Shown here piece by piece: positions 1-10,974 of a stretch of DNA of 64,000 nt. The DNA lies in NCBI GenBank assembly GCA_000467715.1, contig AJFK01000543.1:21823-85822 (forward strand). The letters run 5' to 3'. Source of the DNA: Hysterium pulicare CBS 123377 (taxonomy: Eukaryota > Ascomycota > Dothideomycetes > Hysteriales > Hysteriaceae). The notes below the pieces were generated by a model. That model searched no databases. It saw nothing but the letters and a program-made list of their open reading frames with translations, and had not been told where the DNA came from. The position numbers and the translations under genes are program-made. Positions within the stretch are counted from its first letter, which is position 1, and each line of letters opens with the position of its first letter.

Positions 1-13
1 GTACAGTGCCGAT

Positions 14-1284
14 TCAATCCCCCCTCCTAGGACTCATATGCCCATAATCATCCCCCGGAACATAGCTCACCCTCTGGTTTTCTACTCGAACTTCCTCCTT
101 CCTTGGCTTCAGATTATCCCTCACCGGCAACTCAGCCACTTGCCTCCTCGGCGTCCCATATCCGCTCCAGATTTCCGTATTCTCGCCTTCTCTCGCATGT
201 TGGCCGTAGAAATGGCTATACTGGGATGAGCTAAGGGCAGGTGAATCACCCATCTCGCTTGGTCGTCTTTCATCCTCGCTGTAGTATACTGGAGGCGGAT
301 TCGTAGGCATCTCGACTGGGGATCGATCTACCATCTGTGGTGGATTTGAATCGGGAAGTTCGGCACTGGGGCGACTCGTATGATCCTTTCTACTAGGTTG
401 GCAACACCACCATATTATGAATCCCAGACAAGCGATGACGAAGACACCGCCGCCTACTGAAATCCCAATAATAGCTCCGCTCGACAAGACTCGTCCTCTG
501 GAATTTGACGTGGAAGTAGTGGATGCTCCGGTCGAGCGCGCAGTAGTCTCAGCAGAAGTTAGCTTGTCGGTGATGGTAGCGGCGTAAAACGTAGCATCCA
601 TAATCTTAGAAGTTTCACACGAGAACCATCGCAGCGTGGGCTGGTCGGGGGCGATATACGTTTCCCAGCGGCAGTAGGGCTCATCGGTTTCGCAGGTGTA
701 GCACCGATCCGTGGAGTAGCATGTTGTGGTGGGGACGTTGTCGATGCAGGATTGGGTTGTGCCTTCGGGGTTATCGGGACTATGTAGATGTTATAGAGCT
801 TCGCGTGAAGTGTGGTGGTGTAGTAACTCACTCGTAGCAATCGACTATGCCGGTGCTTCCTCGGACGCTGGTTATGCAGGCTCCCTAAATGATTATTCAG
901 CCAACGGAGACAGAATGGGACGAGATCGTGCTCACATCATCGCACACCCCTGTATGCGTGTTAATGAAAATCGAACTATCGAAGGAAAGGAGATCACGAC
1001 TAACAGAATGGAGAAGTTGCTAATGTTCCGGCTGGTCCACAGCAAAATGCTCCTTGCGAAAGGCAGTCTGTTCCACATATTCCGAAGGAGCATGAGTCTT
1101 GTCGTTTTAGGACGCCTGCCGCAGGACATTGTGTTGGTTTCGGAATTGGTGGACGCGTGATAAGGAACTCGGCCTGTGTAATCAGAGCTGAAATAGGGAC
1201 ATAGAGAAGTGAGAACAGTAAGATCGCTTCATGAATGGATGATGATCGCCCCATGATTCTGAACGCCGCCGGGAATGAAGACAA
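14..1284 (-). CDS. Cysteine-rich single-pass plasma-membrane protein (sensor-like), unnamed
   Basis: The predicted exons are 1284-1005, 949-936, 884-832 and 779-14, giving 370 aa with phases consistent throughout. The N-terminus holds a hydrophobic signal segment (AILLFSLLYVPISAL, about residues 20-34). A cysteine-rich ectodomain follows, with motifs such as CSFGICGTDC, CITS and CYTCETDEPYC. Next come a Ser/Thr-rich stretch, one transmembrane helix (IIGISVGGGVFVIACLGFII) followed by WWCCQ, and a proline-rich cytoplasmic tail with a short C-terminal basic run. This layout is that of many fungal WSC/Mid2-like or unclassified surface proteins, but I recognise no named family. The second exon is only 14 bases; it is needed to keep the frame between the two cysteine blocks. 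Met11 is an alternative start just before the signal segment. The function is unknown; surface sensing or wall anchoring is inference only. Confidence 0.7.
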
Positions 1285-2505
1285 TCATGCAACAATGCTC
1301 TGTTCAAACGTTAGTTTGAGTTAGACTTTTTTCAATGCAGGGGTGCAGGTGTCTTTGAAGTTGACAGCTTGGCTGAAGGGCTGAAGGCTGAAATACTGCA
1401 ACCTAATAAGTTTTTCAACGGCTGAAAGATAAGACTTCACTCCAAGCCACCCATGAGGAACTTGCTCCTGACAATCCGGGCAGTATCCGGTCATAAGACC
1501 TGGCTATCGAAGATCGTGCATCTGACTCCCTCTGAGGTGTGATGTGAACAAGACTGAAGCTTTTCAGCCCACCGAGCTGAAGCTTCCAAGACCGCCATGC
1601 AGACGCCACGTGGAGAGCGATTGGAGTTGCTGTACACTTCCATCAAGGCAACAAAACGAAGATGGCGACGTTCTCCAATCATAATTTCGCCCACAGCTTA
1701 CAGACATCGTGGAGGATCGGTAACTTCCGCACCAGGAGCTGGTCAACTTAATGATGACCCGAATTCCCTACCACCAAAAACAGGAATTGTTAGCAGCAGT
1801 ACCATATGGGCACATGTTAGAGACGTGAAAGCCGTAGATCTCTTACCTGAGCCCAGATGCGTTCGGTAGATCGCGAACAACATATTTTGAGGCGTCGACC
1901 TCAGAGTGTTGGCATCACGTTGTTGTCCGTCATGATAGGACGCTGGTAAAATATGGTCTTCGCGCTTCTTGCGATCATCTGTCCGCGCCCCCAGCTCTCT
2001 AGGTGCATGAGTGCAAGATGAGGCAGACTCTATGTTGAGTGCTGTGCTGTGTATGGCCTGTCGTTGGAGAACTTGACTCTCTCCAGAGTGCCGAACGCAA
2101 GGATGAAGTTGGACGCAGAGTGGGCAAATGCCGAGATATATTCTAAGCGTACAGTGGCCACTTGACTTTGGGCAATTCATTAACTACCCTACCTGCGCAC
2201 AACCGTTGGTATGTACAACCCTCAAGGAGCCCTCAAAGACATTTTGTGTTCACTCTCCCAGGTCCAATTCGGGTGGTGTTGGTGCATTGGCCGGGATTTC
2301 CCCACCTGATCAAGGCCTACGAGAATAGCCAAAGCTTAGCATGCATCCTGTTGCATCCCGAGGTCATGGACCAAGCTATGGGGTGCTGCATTACCAAGCA
2401 GCTCCGACAATGAACAAGTTAAATCTGAACGACTATCCACCTCAGTTACTCAGACCCCATCTTGAACACTCTCTCGGTCATCCTCTTGGCAAAAGCAATC
2501 AAAAT
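1285..2505. other. Intergenic, no supported gene
   Basis: The stretch lies between two divergently transcribed genes and should hold both promoters. Open frames here (for example 1743-2180 on the minus strand) lack recognisable domains. A short imperfect repeat of GGCTGAA units lies near 1375-1425. Confidence 0.6.
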
Positions 2506-3554
2506 ATGGCATCCCGAAGAGTCGCCGTAGTCACCGGAGCAAACAAGGTAGGCCCCATTCTTTCTCCATTCTCCATCCTAACTCCATGTGTCACCCAAAG
2601 ACTCATTCTCTCTAGGGCATTGGCTTTGCGATAGGTATTGACTCTCTTTCTCTCCCAGGAAACCGCCTGCTGAACTCCTGTAGTCCGTCAACTCGCCCTC
2701 CAATACCCCACCTGCCCCCTGAACAATGGCCCTCTCTTGATCTACCTTACCGCTCGCGACAAGAGCAGAGGCGAAGCAGCCCTACAGAGTCTTCACGAAG
2801 ACGAACAACTTAAAAAAGCCAAAGCGCTGGTTGGTGATGGAGGCGCGTCGGACGTTAAATTCCACGCCCTTGACATTACAGACAGTCAAAGCATTCAGGA
2901 TTTTGCGGACGACCTCAAGAAAGCCCACGGAGAAGGTGTTGATTTCGTCATCAACAATGCAGGTATTGCAATGGACGGATTTGGTATGATCGAAATCCTC
3001 CTCCGAATTTCCCTACTCACCAAGATACTAATCAGGTTCCTCATGCAGATTTGAACATTGTCAAAACAACGCTGGCCTGCAATTATTACGCCACCCTCGA
3101 AGCATCATATGCGTTCCTTCCACTCATAAAGGATGGCGGTCGTCTCGTGAATGTTGCTAGCATGGCCGGCACACTCGAAAAATATTCACCTTCGATACGA
3201 GAGCGATTCCTGGCTACCAAAACCGTCTCAGACGTTACAAAGCTGATGGAGGAATTCACATCAGCCGTTGCTGAAGGGAAAGAGAAGGAAAAGGGATGGC
3301 TCACCACTGCCTATGCGACGTCGAAAGCGGGACTCATCGGCGCAACTAAAGCGCTGGCTGCTGAGGAACAAGCGAAAGGAGGTAAAGTTCTGATCAATTC
3401 CTGCTGCCCTGGATTCGTGGACACGGATATGAGCAAGAGACGAGGAACGAAGACTCCAGATGAAGGAGCGCAGACTCCGGTTGTGCTTGCACTGCAAGAT
3501 CTGAAAGGTCAAGTTGGCCTATTTTGGCAGAGCGAGAAGCCTATTGAGTGGTAA
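2506..3554 (+). CDS. Carbonyl-reductase-like short-chain dehydrogenase/reductase
   Basis: The predicted exons are 2506-2547, 2616-2634, 2684-2983 and 3049-3554, giving 288 aa. The split N-terminus reassembles the Rossmann motif TGANKGIG; exon 2 is only 19 bases and supplies its second half. Further SDR hallmarks are NNAG after the third strand, the catalytic serine in NVASMAGTL, and YATSK with the Tyr/Lys pair. The segment joined at the last intron, GFDLNIVKTTLACNYY, is characteristic of carbonyl reductase 1-like enzymes, which reduce ketones and quinones with NADPH in the cytosol. Length and motif spacing fit that subfamily. The physiological substrate cannot be read from sequence. It lies just upstream of a P450-reductase remnant, with no clear functional link. 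Confidence 0.88.
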
Positions 3555-4349
3555 CGCCTTTCCCTAGTCTGCCAGACGATTCCCAAGTCTTTCAAGACGA
3601 GCGGCAGTCCAATGAAATGGCTTTTCGGATTATTCCATCTCCACCATCTTGTGATCGCGATATCTTCACTGCTTCGTGGACCACCGCTTTCCCCTTTGTC
3701 GTATTCAATAGTTCTGCTCAGTTTCTTTTCAAGTGCATCCATGTCGAAGGCTTATTTTCCGCAACCGGTGAGTCTCATTTGACTATTTTGTTTATGGGTA
3801 GATTTGTTTCAGCTGGCCAAGGCTGCTTCATTTCAATTCCCTTTGATCTTCAAAGCAGCCAAAATCGAGATCAACCTATATTATCTGCGGTGTCCGATCG
3901 TTCAGGCATTCGCAGATCTTCTGCATTTCCATTGCTTCTTAAAGATCCCGTGGTCAGGAGAAAAGATCTGCTTCGGTGTATCGAGGAACGATAAAGGTGG
4001 TTGCATAACGGCCGCTTCATTGACTTAGGAGGTAGGTTTCGTGTTTCCTATCTCTGTTGGGATACTTGTGTCTGTATTCGCGTGTGTTTCATTGTTGAGG
4101 TAGTGTTCTCGATCACTCACCTTGGAGGTCGCATTTATCAAAAGAAGTCTGGTCGAATTTTCGCCCCACAGCAGCTGAAAGCTAGTTCAATGACCATGGC
4201 TTTCGAAAATCAATCATGTTCTTCTTTACTTCAACTTATACGGACTGTCTTCCTATTTCGATTTCGAAATGCTACTCTATTTTCGTGCGATACTTGGTCG
4301 GCCGAACCTCTCGGGCAGCCAAACTTCCTCCACCAATCACGACTTATGT
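3555..4349. other. Intergenic or decayed region upstream of reductase fragment
   Basis: Open frames are short and show no similarity that I recognise to the P450 haem domain, the FMN domain or the FAD-connecting domain that should precede the fragment at 4350-4879. The bases may be 3' flank of the SDR plus degraded sequence. Confidence 0.5.
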
Positions 4350-4879
4350 CATCATTCAGCTGTGCCTCGGACTACACCACGAATGCTGGATTCCACCTCC
4401 CCTTGGGCCCCATGACTCCCGTCATATTCATCGCAGCTGGGACCGGCTTTGCGCCCATGCGCGGCTTTATCCAAGAACGTGCCGTCATAGCTAGCAGCCG
4501 TGGTCAGAAGCTCGGTCCAGCACTCCTCTACTTCGGCTGTTGTCACCACGAAAAGGACTTCAGCTACGCCGACGAACTCCGCCAGTCGGAAAAAGACAGT
4601 GTCGAATCTCTTCGCCCTACGTTCTCGAAGGTCGGGCCCGAAGGTTGTTACAGGTATGTGCCTGATCGGATGTGGGAGGAGCGAGAGGAGCTGAGGAAGT
4701 TGTTTGTTGAGCAAGGTGCTAAGATCTTTGTGTGTGGGAGTGCTAGTAAGCTGGCTGGGAGTACCGGGGAGGTTTGCACGAAGATATATATGGAGGGGAC
4801 GGAGAAGGGAGAGGAAGAAGCGGAGGGGTGGTTGGGTAGTGTTAAGGAGAATAGGTATGTTAGTGATGTGTTTGAGTGA
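4350..4879 (+). pseudogene. Orphan C-terminus of a CYP505/P450foxy-type NADPH reductase
   Basis: The readable frame ends at the TGA at 4877-4879 and carries only the NADPH-binding end of a bifunctional P450:reductase. Visible motifs are NAGFHLPLGP, the NADP-binding AAGTGFAPMRGFIQER, a YFGCC segment followed by KDFSYADEL, and FVCGSASK. The C-terminus, RYVSDVFE, resembles the usual (R)YATDVF ending. Intact family members exceed 1000 residues with P450, FMN and FAD domains; none of these is seen in the 800 bases upstream. The frame has no stop over about 175 codons, so the loss may be recent, or a short protein could be retained. I treat it as a relic. An alternative is a truncated stand-alone flavin-reductase-like gene with an unrecognised first exon. 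Confidence 0.75.
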
Positions 4880-5255
4880 GGTATCGGTTTTCGTTTACAC
4901 GGTTGGCTAAGCAAAGCTACATGTAAACTTTCTTCACTTTATTACTCAGAGAACGGATACCATGGACTACTTAATCATCTTTCAGGCTTTTCCTACTTCT
5001 GAAATGGGAGATTAGTACAGTGACTTCGGAACCACCCCCTTTACCATGCAAATATCCTCGTATTCCTGACATCTAGACAATATCTATACCACCGTCTTAG
5101 TTCTCACAAACTTTTATTACTACATCGAGCTGCTGGCTTTTCCTATCCTAGAAGTCATATCCTCAAAGCTCGGGCTGCTGTAGAATACCTAATCCAATCT
5201 ATTCTTCACGCTAGAACTCCAGCACCCGTTTTAGACTTCTTCTATCACGCTCTCA
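4880..5255. other. Intergenic between converging genes
   Basis: The stretch is AT-rich and holds the 3' ends of the reductase fragment and the sulfatase. No gene is seen. Confidence 0.6.
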
Positions 5256-7349
5256 TCAAGTCCATAGAGACCAATGTCCCTGATACCTAAAGCTCTGTTC
5301 TCTCTTCAGCTCTGTTCTCTCCTCTTCGTACACATTCGGATATTGCGGTCCCTCCTTCTCCCTGATATACCCCAACTCACAGCTGTCATACTGGATCTTG
5401 GGTTGATCATCATAGAAAGCATCGAACTCGCTTGACAAAGCGTCCTTCAGCGTCTTGATGCCACCATGCGGATGCAGGACGGACCAGGGATCCGTGCACG
5501 AGGAGCCTTTGCATGATTTGAGAACGAGCAGCAGAGCGTCGAGGCGGGGCACGATTTGCGAGAAGGGCCGCCCGGCGATGGAGTAAGAGGTTAGGAGGGA
5601 GCCATCGAGGAAGTAGTTGTCTACCTGTCCTGGATCTTTCTGTTTCGTATGTCAGTCATGCACCCAGAAATATAGCTGAAGGTACGATCGCCAAGTGAGC
5701 TTTTTATACGCACCTTGACATCGTAATACTCTTTCTCCCCGGTGCACCATACCGAGTAGTACAGGCTGTAGTCATCGCTCACTAAGCGAAGTCCCTTGTA
5801 CGTGTTATTTCCAGCGCTACCGTTGAAAGGCGTGCCGCCGCCATCGCCGTAGTAGCCCCAGACGCCTTCAGGAATCGCTACACCCCAAAACTCAACATTG
5901 ACGTGTTCATGTCTTGTGTTCTTGGTCGTTTCAGAAGTGTTGTCTAGATCGGTTAATGGAACAGGAAGACCGTCGAAGTCGTCGCGCGTTGCACCAGCCA
6001 GGCTGAGCACGGTAGGTGCGAGATCCGTGTGAGATGTCACGATATCAGTACTGAGATTGGCCGAGATACCGGGACCGCGGATGATTAATGGAATGTGGAT
6101 ATCTGTATCGAAGCCGCATTCTTTGCCGGGATGCATACGATGCTGGGAGATGTGGTATCCGTTGTCTGTCGTGTAGATGATGTAGGTGTCTTCCAGAAGG
6201 CCTTTTGCGTCGAGCTTCTTTACGAACGTCTCGATCATTTCGTCGACTGCCTGCAGAGACCTCAACCTCGCGCGCTGGTACTCGTCGTTATATGCGAGAA
6301 CCGTATCATTCAATCGGGGCAAGTCTTTGAACCACGAGACGCCTGAATGCTTTACTCACATTTACGGTTAGCTTGGGGTTTCTCTAGGAGTCTACGTACA
6401 TACCTTTTCGGGGTTGAAGTTTGACTCCCTGGGAATAACGTAGTCTTTGAAGAGGTCTTTGTGCCTTGGAGCATATTTCGGAGCGTCGGAGACGAAATCG
6501 CGAGAACTTAGGTCTATGCCCCTAGCTGGGCTGCTGGGATCGATGATGGGCAACTCCACATTCCCATGGGGTGCAATTGGTGCCGCTACAAGAAACCAAG
6601 GTCTTCCATCCTCCTGCAAGGATGCAGCGACTGCTTCTTCCAAGAAACCAAACGCCTTGTCAGCGACTACATCAGGCGAGTACTGTCCCGCGTAGCTAAC
6701 CGGAGGTGCACCGTTTCGTGTCATGTGAGCGTTATAGTATTCGTACGTGTAGGGATCGAGCAGGAAATCCGACGCGTTGAATCCGGCAACGTAGGGAGCA
6801 TTATAATTATCCACGGTATGTGCGTTCCAGAGTTTACCGGCATAGTAGGTGTTGTAGCCGGCTTCCTGCAGCCAGACAGGAAGATAGGCATTATTGATAC
6901 CTTGGCGGACAATTTTTGGATAGCCACCTTCAGTGGTAAGATCAAGTTAGCTATGTACATTTAGGTCTTGCTTTGTTGGCCGCTAGATCCAATTCCAACT
7001 GGTGAATACGTACCATGGGGAGGACTGACATCAGTCACGTTTGTATTATGGGCGGCACGTCCAGTCCAGAGGTTAACCCGGGAGGGGCAGCATATTGCTA
7101 CGGTGCAGTAATGGTTTGTATAGAGTGTTCCTTCTTGAATAAGATGCTTCTTCAATAGAGGCATGTATTGCTACTGAATAAGTCAATGGAAGTACACTTG
7201 ATAGCTGTGGGTGGGCATGGGCGTACCAATGACTGCATATGCCAGTCCTGATCATCTGTCAAGATGAACAAGATGTTGGGTTTCTTTGCAGCTGCAACAT
7301 GCAGCAGAGAAAACAATGTAGAGCATTTTAAGATGTTAGAAAACAGCAT
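5256..7349 (-). CDS. Secreted arylsulfatase (sulfatase family, cysteine type)
   Basis: The five predicted exons are 7349-7227, 7170-7014, 6927-6404, 6349-5714 and 5639-5256, giving 607 aa in continuous frame. A signal peptide (about residues 1-20) precedes NILFILTDDQD, the metal-binding start of the sulfatase fold. The signature CCPSR, in HYCTVAICCPSRVNLWTG, carries the cysteine converted to formylglycine. Later blocks are AYLPVWLQEAGYNTYYAGK, GRPWFLVAAPIAPHG, TDNGYHISQHR with metal ligands, and the C-terminal CTDPWSVLHP typical of fungal arylsulfatases. The enzyme hydrolyses aryl sulfate esters and probably acts outside the cell or in the secretory path. Full length and intact motifs suggest activity. 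Regulation by sulfur limitation is known for the family but not shown here. Confidence 0.92.
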
Positions 7350-7894
7350 GTTGTAGATATACTATCACTCGGGCAATGAATCGTATAGCAATCCCATTGA
7401 CCCGTCTATTGAAGGTTGACAGAACAGGAAGAAAATTGCGTGACGGCCATTATATATGCAGTGTTTCCGGCGGGGTAACATGGCGGTTCCTGGAGCATCA
7501 ACAGGGTAGCTGTCAGCCCTGTGCAAGATGGGCCGATGGCGGCGCCTGAATGAGGTGATGAAGGTTGAGGATGACGATTCAACTAGCGCGGTGAACCCCG
7601 TTTCTCCCCGTTCGTCATGCCTGACAGCACGAAACAGCATGAACAGCACTCATTACCGCTTTCATTGCTTCCCAGAGCCGTGGTGTGCTATACCGCTCTC
7701 CTGATACCATTCCGCTGGAACCGTGTTGATGGGTGCTTATGATCACGTGATAATAAATGGCTAGTCACGTGCTTGCTAGAACTGGTTTACCACGAGAGTC
7801 AGTTCCTTTTCTCCGTTGTAGGTATAGATACATATTGTAGTTTGAACATGATTGTTTGCACAATCAGAAGCTTTAGACTCTGTTACTCCAGCAT
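7350..7894. other. Intergenic, sulfatase promoter
   Basis: The segment lies upstream of the minus-strand sulfatase. It contains two CACGTGA/TCACGTG-type E-box-like sites near 7744-7771 (ATCACGTGAT and TCACGTGC). Whether they regulate the gene is not known. Confidence 0.4.
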
Positions 7895-8445
7895 CTATCG
7901 GACTAGCTTCCTCTCTCTCGTGAACAACCCAATCACAAATGCAATAGAGGCACATATTAGACAGATGACTGGGCGTACGTTGATTATCAGTTAGCCAATA
8001 AAAATTGTATAGTTGAGAACCAGGTCAACGTACGAAAGCATTTGCGAATAGAGAGGATATATGCAGGAAGCATACGATCTCGAAGTTTTCCTCCGGCATT
8101 TTGTGTGTAATTGATGTCCGAGAGAGCCCTGTTCATAATCTACCACTTAGTCAGTCGGGGATGTTGAAATGGCATTACTCGTCGTGACCTACCTTGTCTC
8201 TGTCGTGTCTTCCCTCCAAAGCCTGATTCAAGGCACCTTTTAGGAAGACTTGGAAGACTGCACTTGCCCCACTCACTCCCATGACTGTGCCAACCGTAGC
8301 ACTCAAGTAGAGTCCTGATCCTGCAATCGCGATTTCATCCTCGGTGACTCCAGAAGTAAGACCGATGAAGGTTGACGAGTGTACCATTCCAGTGGCGAAT
8401 CCCCCGAGGAAGATGATCAACGTGTAAGGATATATACTGTTCTAC
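7895..8445 (-). pseudogene. 5'-truncated MFS transporter, last helices only
   Basis: Three coding pieces splice cleanly: about 8442-8193, 8139-8034 and 7968-7895. They encode roughly the last 140 residues of a 14-helix drug:H+ antiporter-like (DHA2-type) MFS protein. Recognisable parts are IIFLGGFATGMVHSSTF, the conserved EDEIAIAGSGLYLS loop, RALSDINY, GKLRDRMLPAY and a final helix LICASIAFVIGLFTRERKL before TAG. Upstream of about 8445 the frame meets a stop at a possible acceptor, and no further transporter sequence is seen before 9378. The N-terminal eleven or so helices are therefore missing. Intact splice sites and frames in the remaining part argue for a recent truncation or insertion rather than old decay. 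Confidence 0.72.
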
Positions 8446-9378
8446 GCAGTGAATAGCTAATGCGTTACTTATTTAGCTTACTTTTTAGTATTATAGGTGG
8501 CGTAGAGCCCCTCTCCTGACACTTATTCGCTCTATTGATACCCAGTCTCATACATTTGAGAGAGTGAGCAAAACGTCCTAACGTTAAAGTTCTTGGATTA
8601 TGCAGCCGGAAGAACTTAGGATTGAATAGTAGCTAATGCCCGTACTAACACTAGTTTCATGGCTTGTTCTATTATAACAGCCAGACAGTCTTAGTTTTCT
8701 CGGGTGATAGAGGGAAGACGCAAGATTAACAAAAGCTTGCCCAAACTATTTTTTCGCTAATGGTTTGCAAAGGACGCTGCTCACCTCCCCTAATACCAAA
8801 TGCAATTTCCAAAACCGTTCGACCGTCCCGAACGGGCACCAGTCCCCAGTTCGAAGAAGGCCCGGTTCCCGCCACGCGATTTCGAGATATCTCCACTTAG
8901 TGTCTTGGGTGCCGTGTCCTTGACTCGTGGTATACCGCGTTGGGCAGGAAATCATACCCCGGGAGTGGGCCCTAAAGTCATGATTCATGAAAGTGAGGCG
9001 AAGGGATTCAGTATGTGCTTACGGGAATAATTGGCTTGCGGGGATAATTGAAGAAGGGGGATATGTAGGAAGATGCAAAAAGAACTGTAGAAAGGAAGGA
9101 ACCCCGAAAAGGGGTATGGTAGGATGGAGGTACATTTGGCGTGCAAGAGCGAAGATGGAGTATTTGCGTACTCGATGCTTTGAAACGAGTGTGTTGACGT
9201 AGGTCCATTAGAACCTGAAAAAGTATGTGTCCATGGTAAATATACATGAAGATAAAATCTCTTCTTCGCCCAGACTTGGTATATTCGATATCGCCATTCG
9301 CCATTTCACAATTTGCTTTTATCACCGACCTAGGCATGAGTAGCCTTGCCAGTGCGCGCATCCCCATGAATCCACCGC
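8446..9378. other. Intergenic, unexplained sequence replacing the MFS 5' end
   Basis: The left part (8450-8750) is AT-rich and non-coding; 8790-9000 is less AT-rich. No transposase, terminal inverted repeat or other gene was recognised by eye. Confidence 0.45.
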
Positions 9379-10974
9379 TCAGTATTTCCTAAAAGGCATA
9401 CGAGCAGGACTTTCTGACTTGTCGTCAGAGCTCACGTTCACATTTGTCGTGACCTTGATCTGTCCCTGCCCCTGTCCATTCCTCCTGAACAATTCCTCCT
9501 CGGACTCTGTAGTTGTAAGCCCGTTTTCCATCATAGTGATACTTCCCCTATTATGCTTCGAACGTTGGTTAGAAGGGCCCACGACCCCATTCCTTCCCCT
9601 CTCCATAGAGCTCAACTTGTATCCCTTCTGTCCCGAATACCCTTGGCCGCTTCCTGAACTCGAGCCGCCGGTGATGCGCATCCAAAGGGCTTTGAGGGAT
9701 GGCAGGTTGACGGCTACGACGGCGAGTTGGACCTCCACCGCTGCGACAATGACCATTTTGCCGAGGACGAAGGAGACGTCGGGGGAGGAGTTGAGTTCGA
9801 AGAGGGGGATTAAGCGGAGGGAGGAGACGAGCACAGAAGAAGCGCCGAAGCCGATGACGGAGAGGATGGCGATTTTGCGGCGAAGAGACATTTGGAGAGA
9901 CCAGACGGTTGAAATGGGTAGAATAAGGATGTACAGATCCTCGATGATATTCTGAGGAAGTGTTAGTGAGTCCGATAAGTGAACTCGAAAAACGTACCAG
10001 GATTGAAGGCACGATAAGAAGTACGAGCTTGTTAATACAGACAGCACCGGGGTGAGTTCCGGGATGGAGTATTTCATCGAATGGTATACACTGCAGGAAT
10101 GCGAGAAGCCTTTGAATTGCTGTCAGTCAAAACGCACGTTAAGGACAATGGACAAGTGGATTTACCAGTTGATGGTAAGGAATGTAGCATTAAGACCCAT
10201 TCCTACGTAGACCAAAGTGCGAAAGACCGGCTTTGGGGACAGGCGGAGGTAGAAAAGAAGAAATGCCGACTTGATGACCCAGTGAACGAGGTAATAGAAT
10301 ACCTCTTCAATGAAGAGCCACTAATTTCAGTCAGTTTCTGAACATTCTCTAAAAATCGTCCAGGCAGCAATCGGCGTATTCGACCTCCTCGCATTATTTT
10401 CCCAACCCTTCAAACCAACCCATACTTCACAATCTACTTTTGAGGAAGATTCGAAGAGGGTAAGTCGATTTGAGAAGTTTGAAAGAGTACAAACTATCCT
10501 TGCGCGCTAGTAGGAAAGAACTTGGTAGAAGTAGGAACACTCTTAGAGAAAGACGAATTTGACACTTGCGTGGCCTATGGTGTATGATTGAGGATGACTT
10601 ACTTTCAGGACTTGTTCGATTTGGTAAGGAGTGAGAAGGGTAACGTGACTGTTTTAAAACTTCAGTATGACGTTCGTGGTGGTAGCAGCGTATATCAACT
10701 TACACTCCGCAACCATAGTGAAGGAACATGTAGAGGATGACTTGCTGGCCAATAATGACAAACTGAAAGGGTACAGTTAGACAAATGGCTACATAGTTGC
10801 AAACGCCTCTATTTTGAAGCATACCAGGACAGCAACAGCCATCACATCATCCCATCCAAAAGTTTTCAGGATGGTAGCTCGACACCAAAGACGAAGTAGT
10901 ACTGAAGACATGCCAAAGAAGAATGTGATGGATGCAATGGCATATGCCAGCGGTTGTAGGTTGTGAATTCCCAT
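9379..10974 (-). CDS. Pth11-like integral membrane receptor (fungal rhodopsin domain)
   Basis: The six predicted exons are 10974-10825, 10762-10704, 10648-10603, 10320-10166, 10109-9998 and 9951-9379, giving 364 aa with all phases matching. Seven hydrophobic segments are seen, starting with QPLAYAIASITFFFGM, followed by the family loop RLWCRATILKTFGWDDV. Other marks are FIEEVFYYLVHWVIKSAFLLFYLRL (two fused blocks of the family), NIIEDLYILILPISTVWSL and RKIAILSVIGFGASSVLVSSLRL. These fit the fungal rhodopsin/SAT4-like domain of Pth11-type putative GPCRs. A polar cytoplasmic tail of about 110 residues follows. The ligand is unknown. One intron (10602-10321) is unusually long for the window. The gene is divergent from the P450, about 1.2 kb away. 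Confidence 0.85.

Noticed and set aside
1743-2180. Minus-strand frame of 145 codons
   Set aside because: No start-site support, domain, signal peptide or family resemblance; composition is that of non-coding sequence and it lies in a promoter region.
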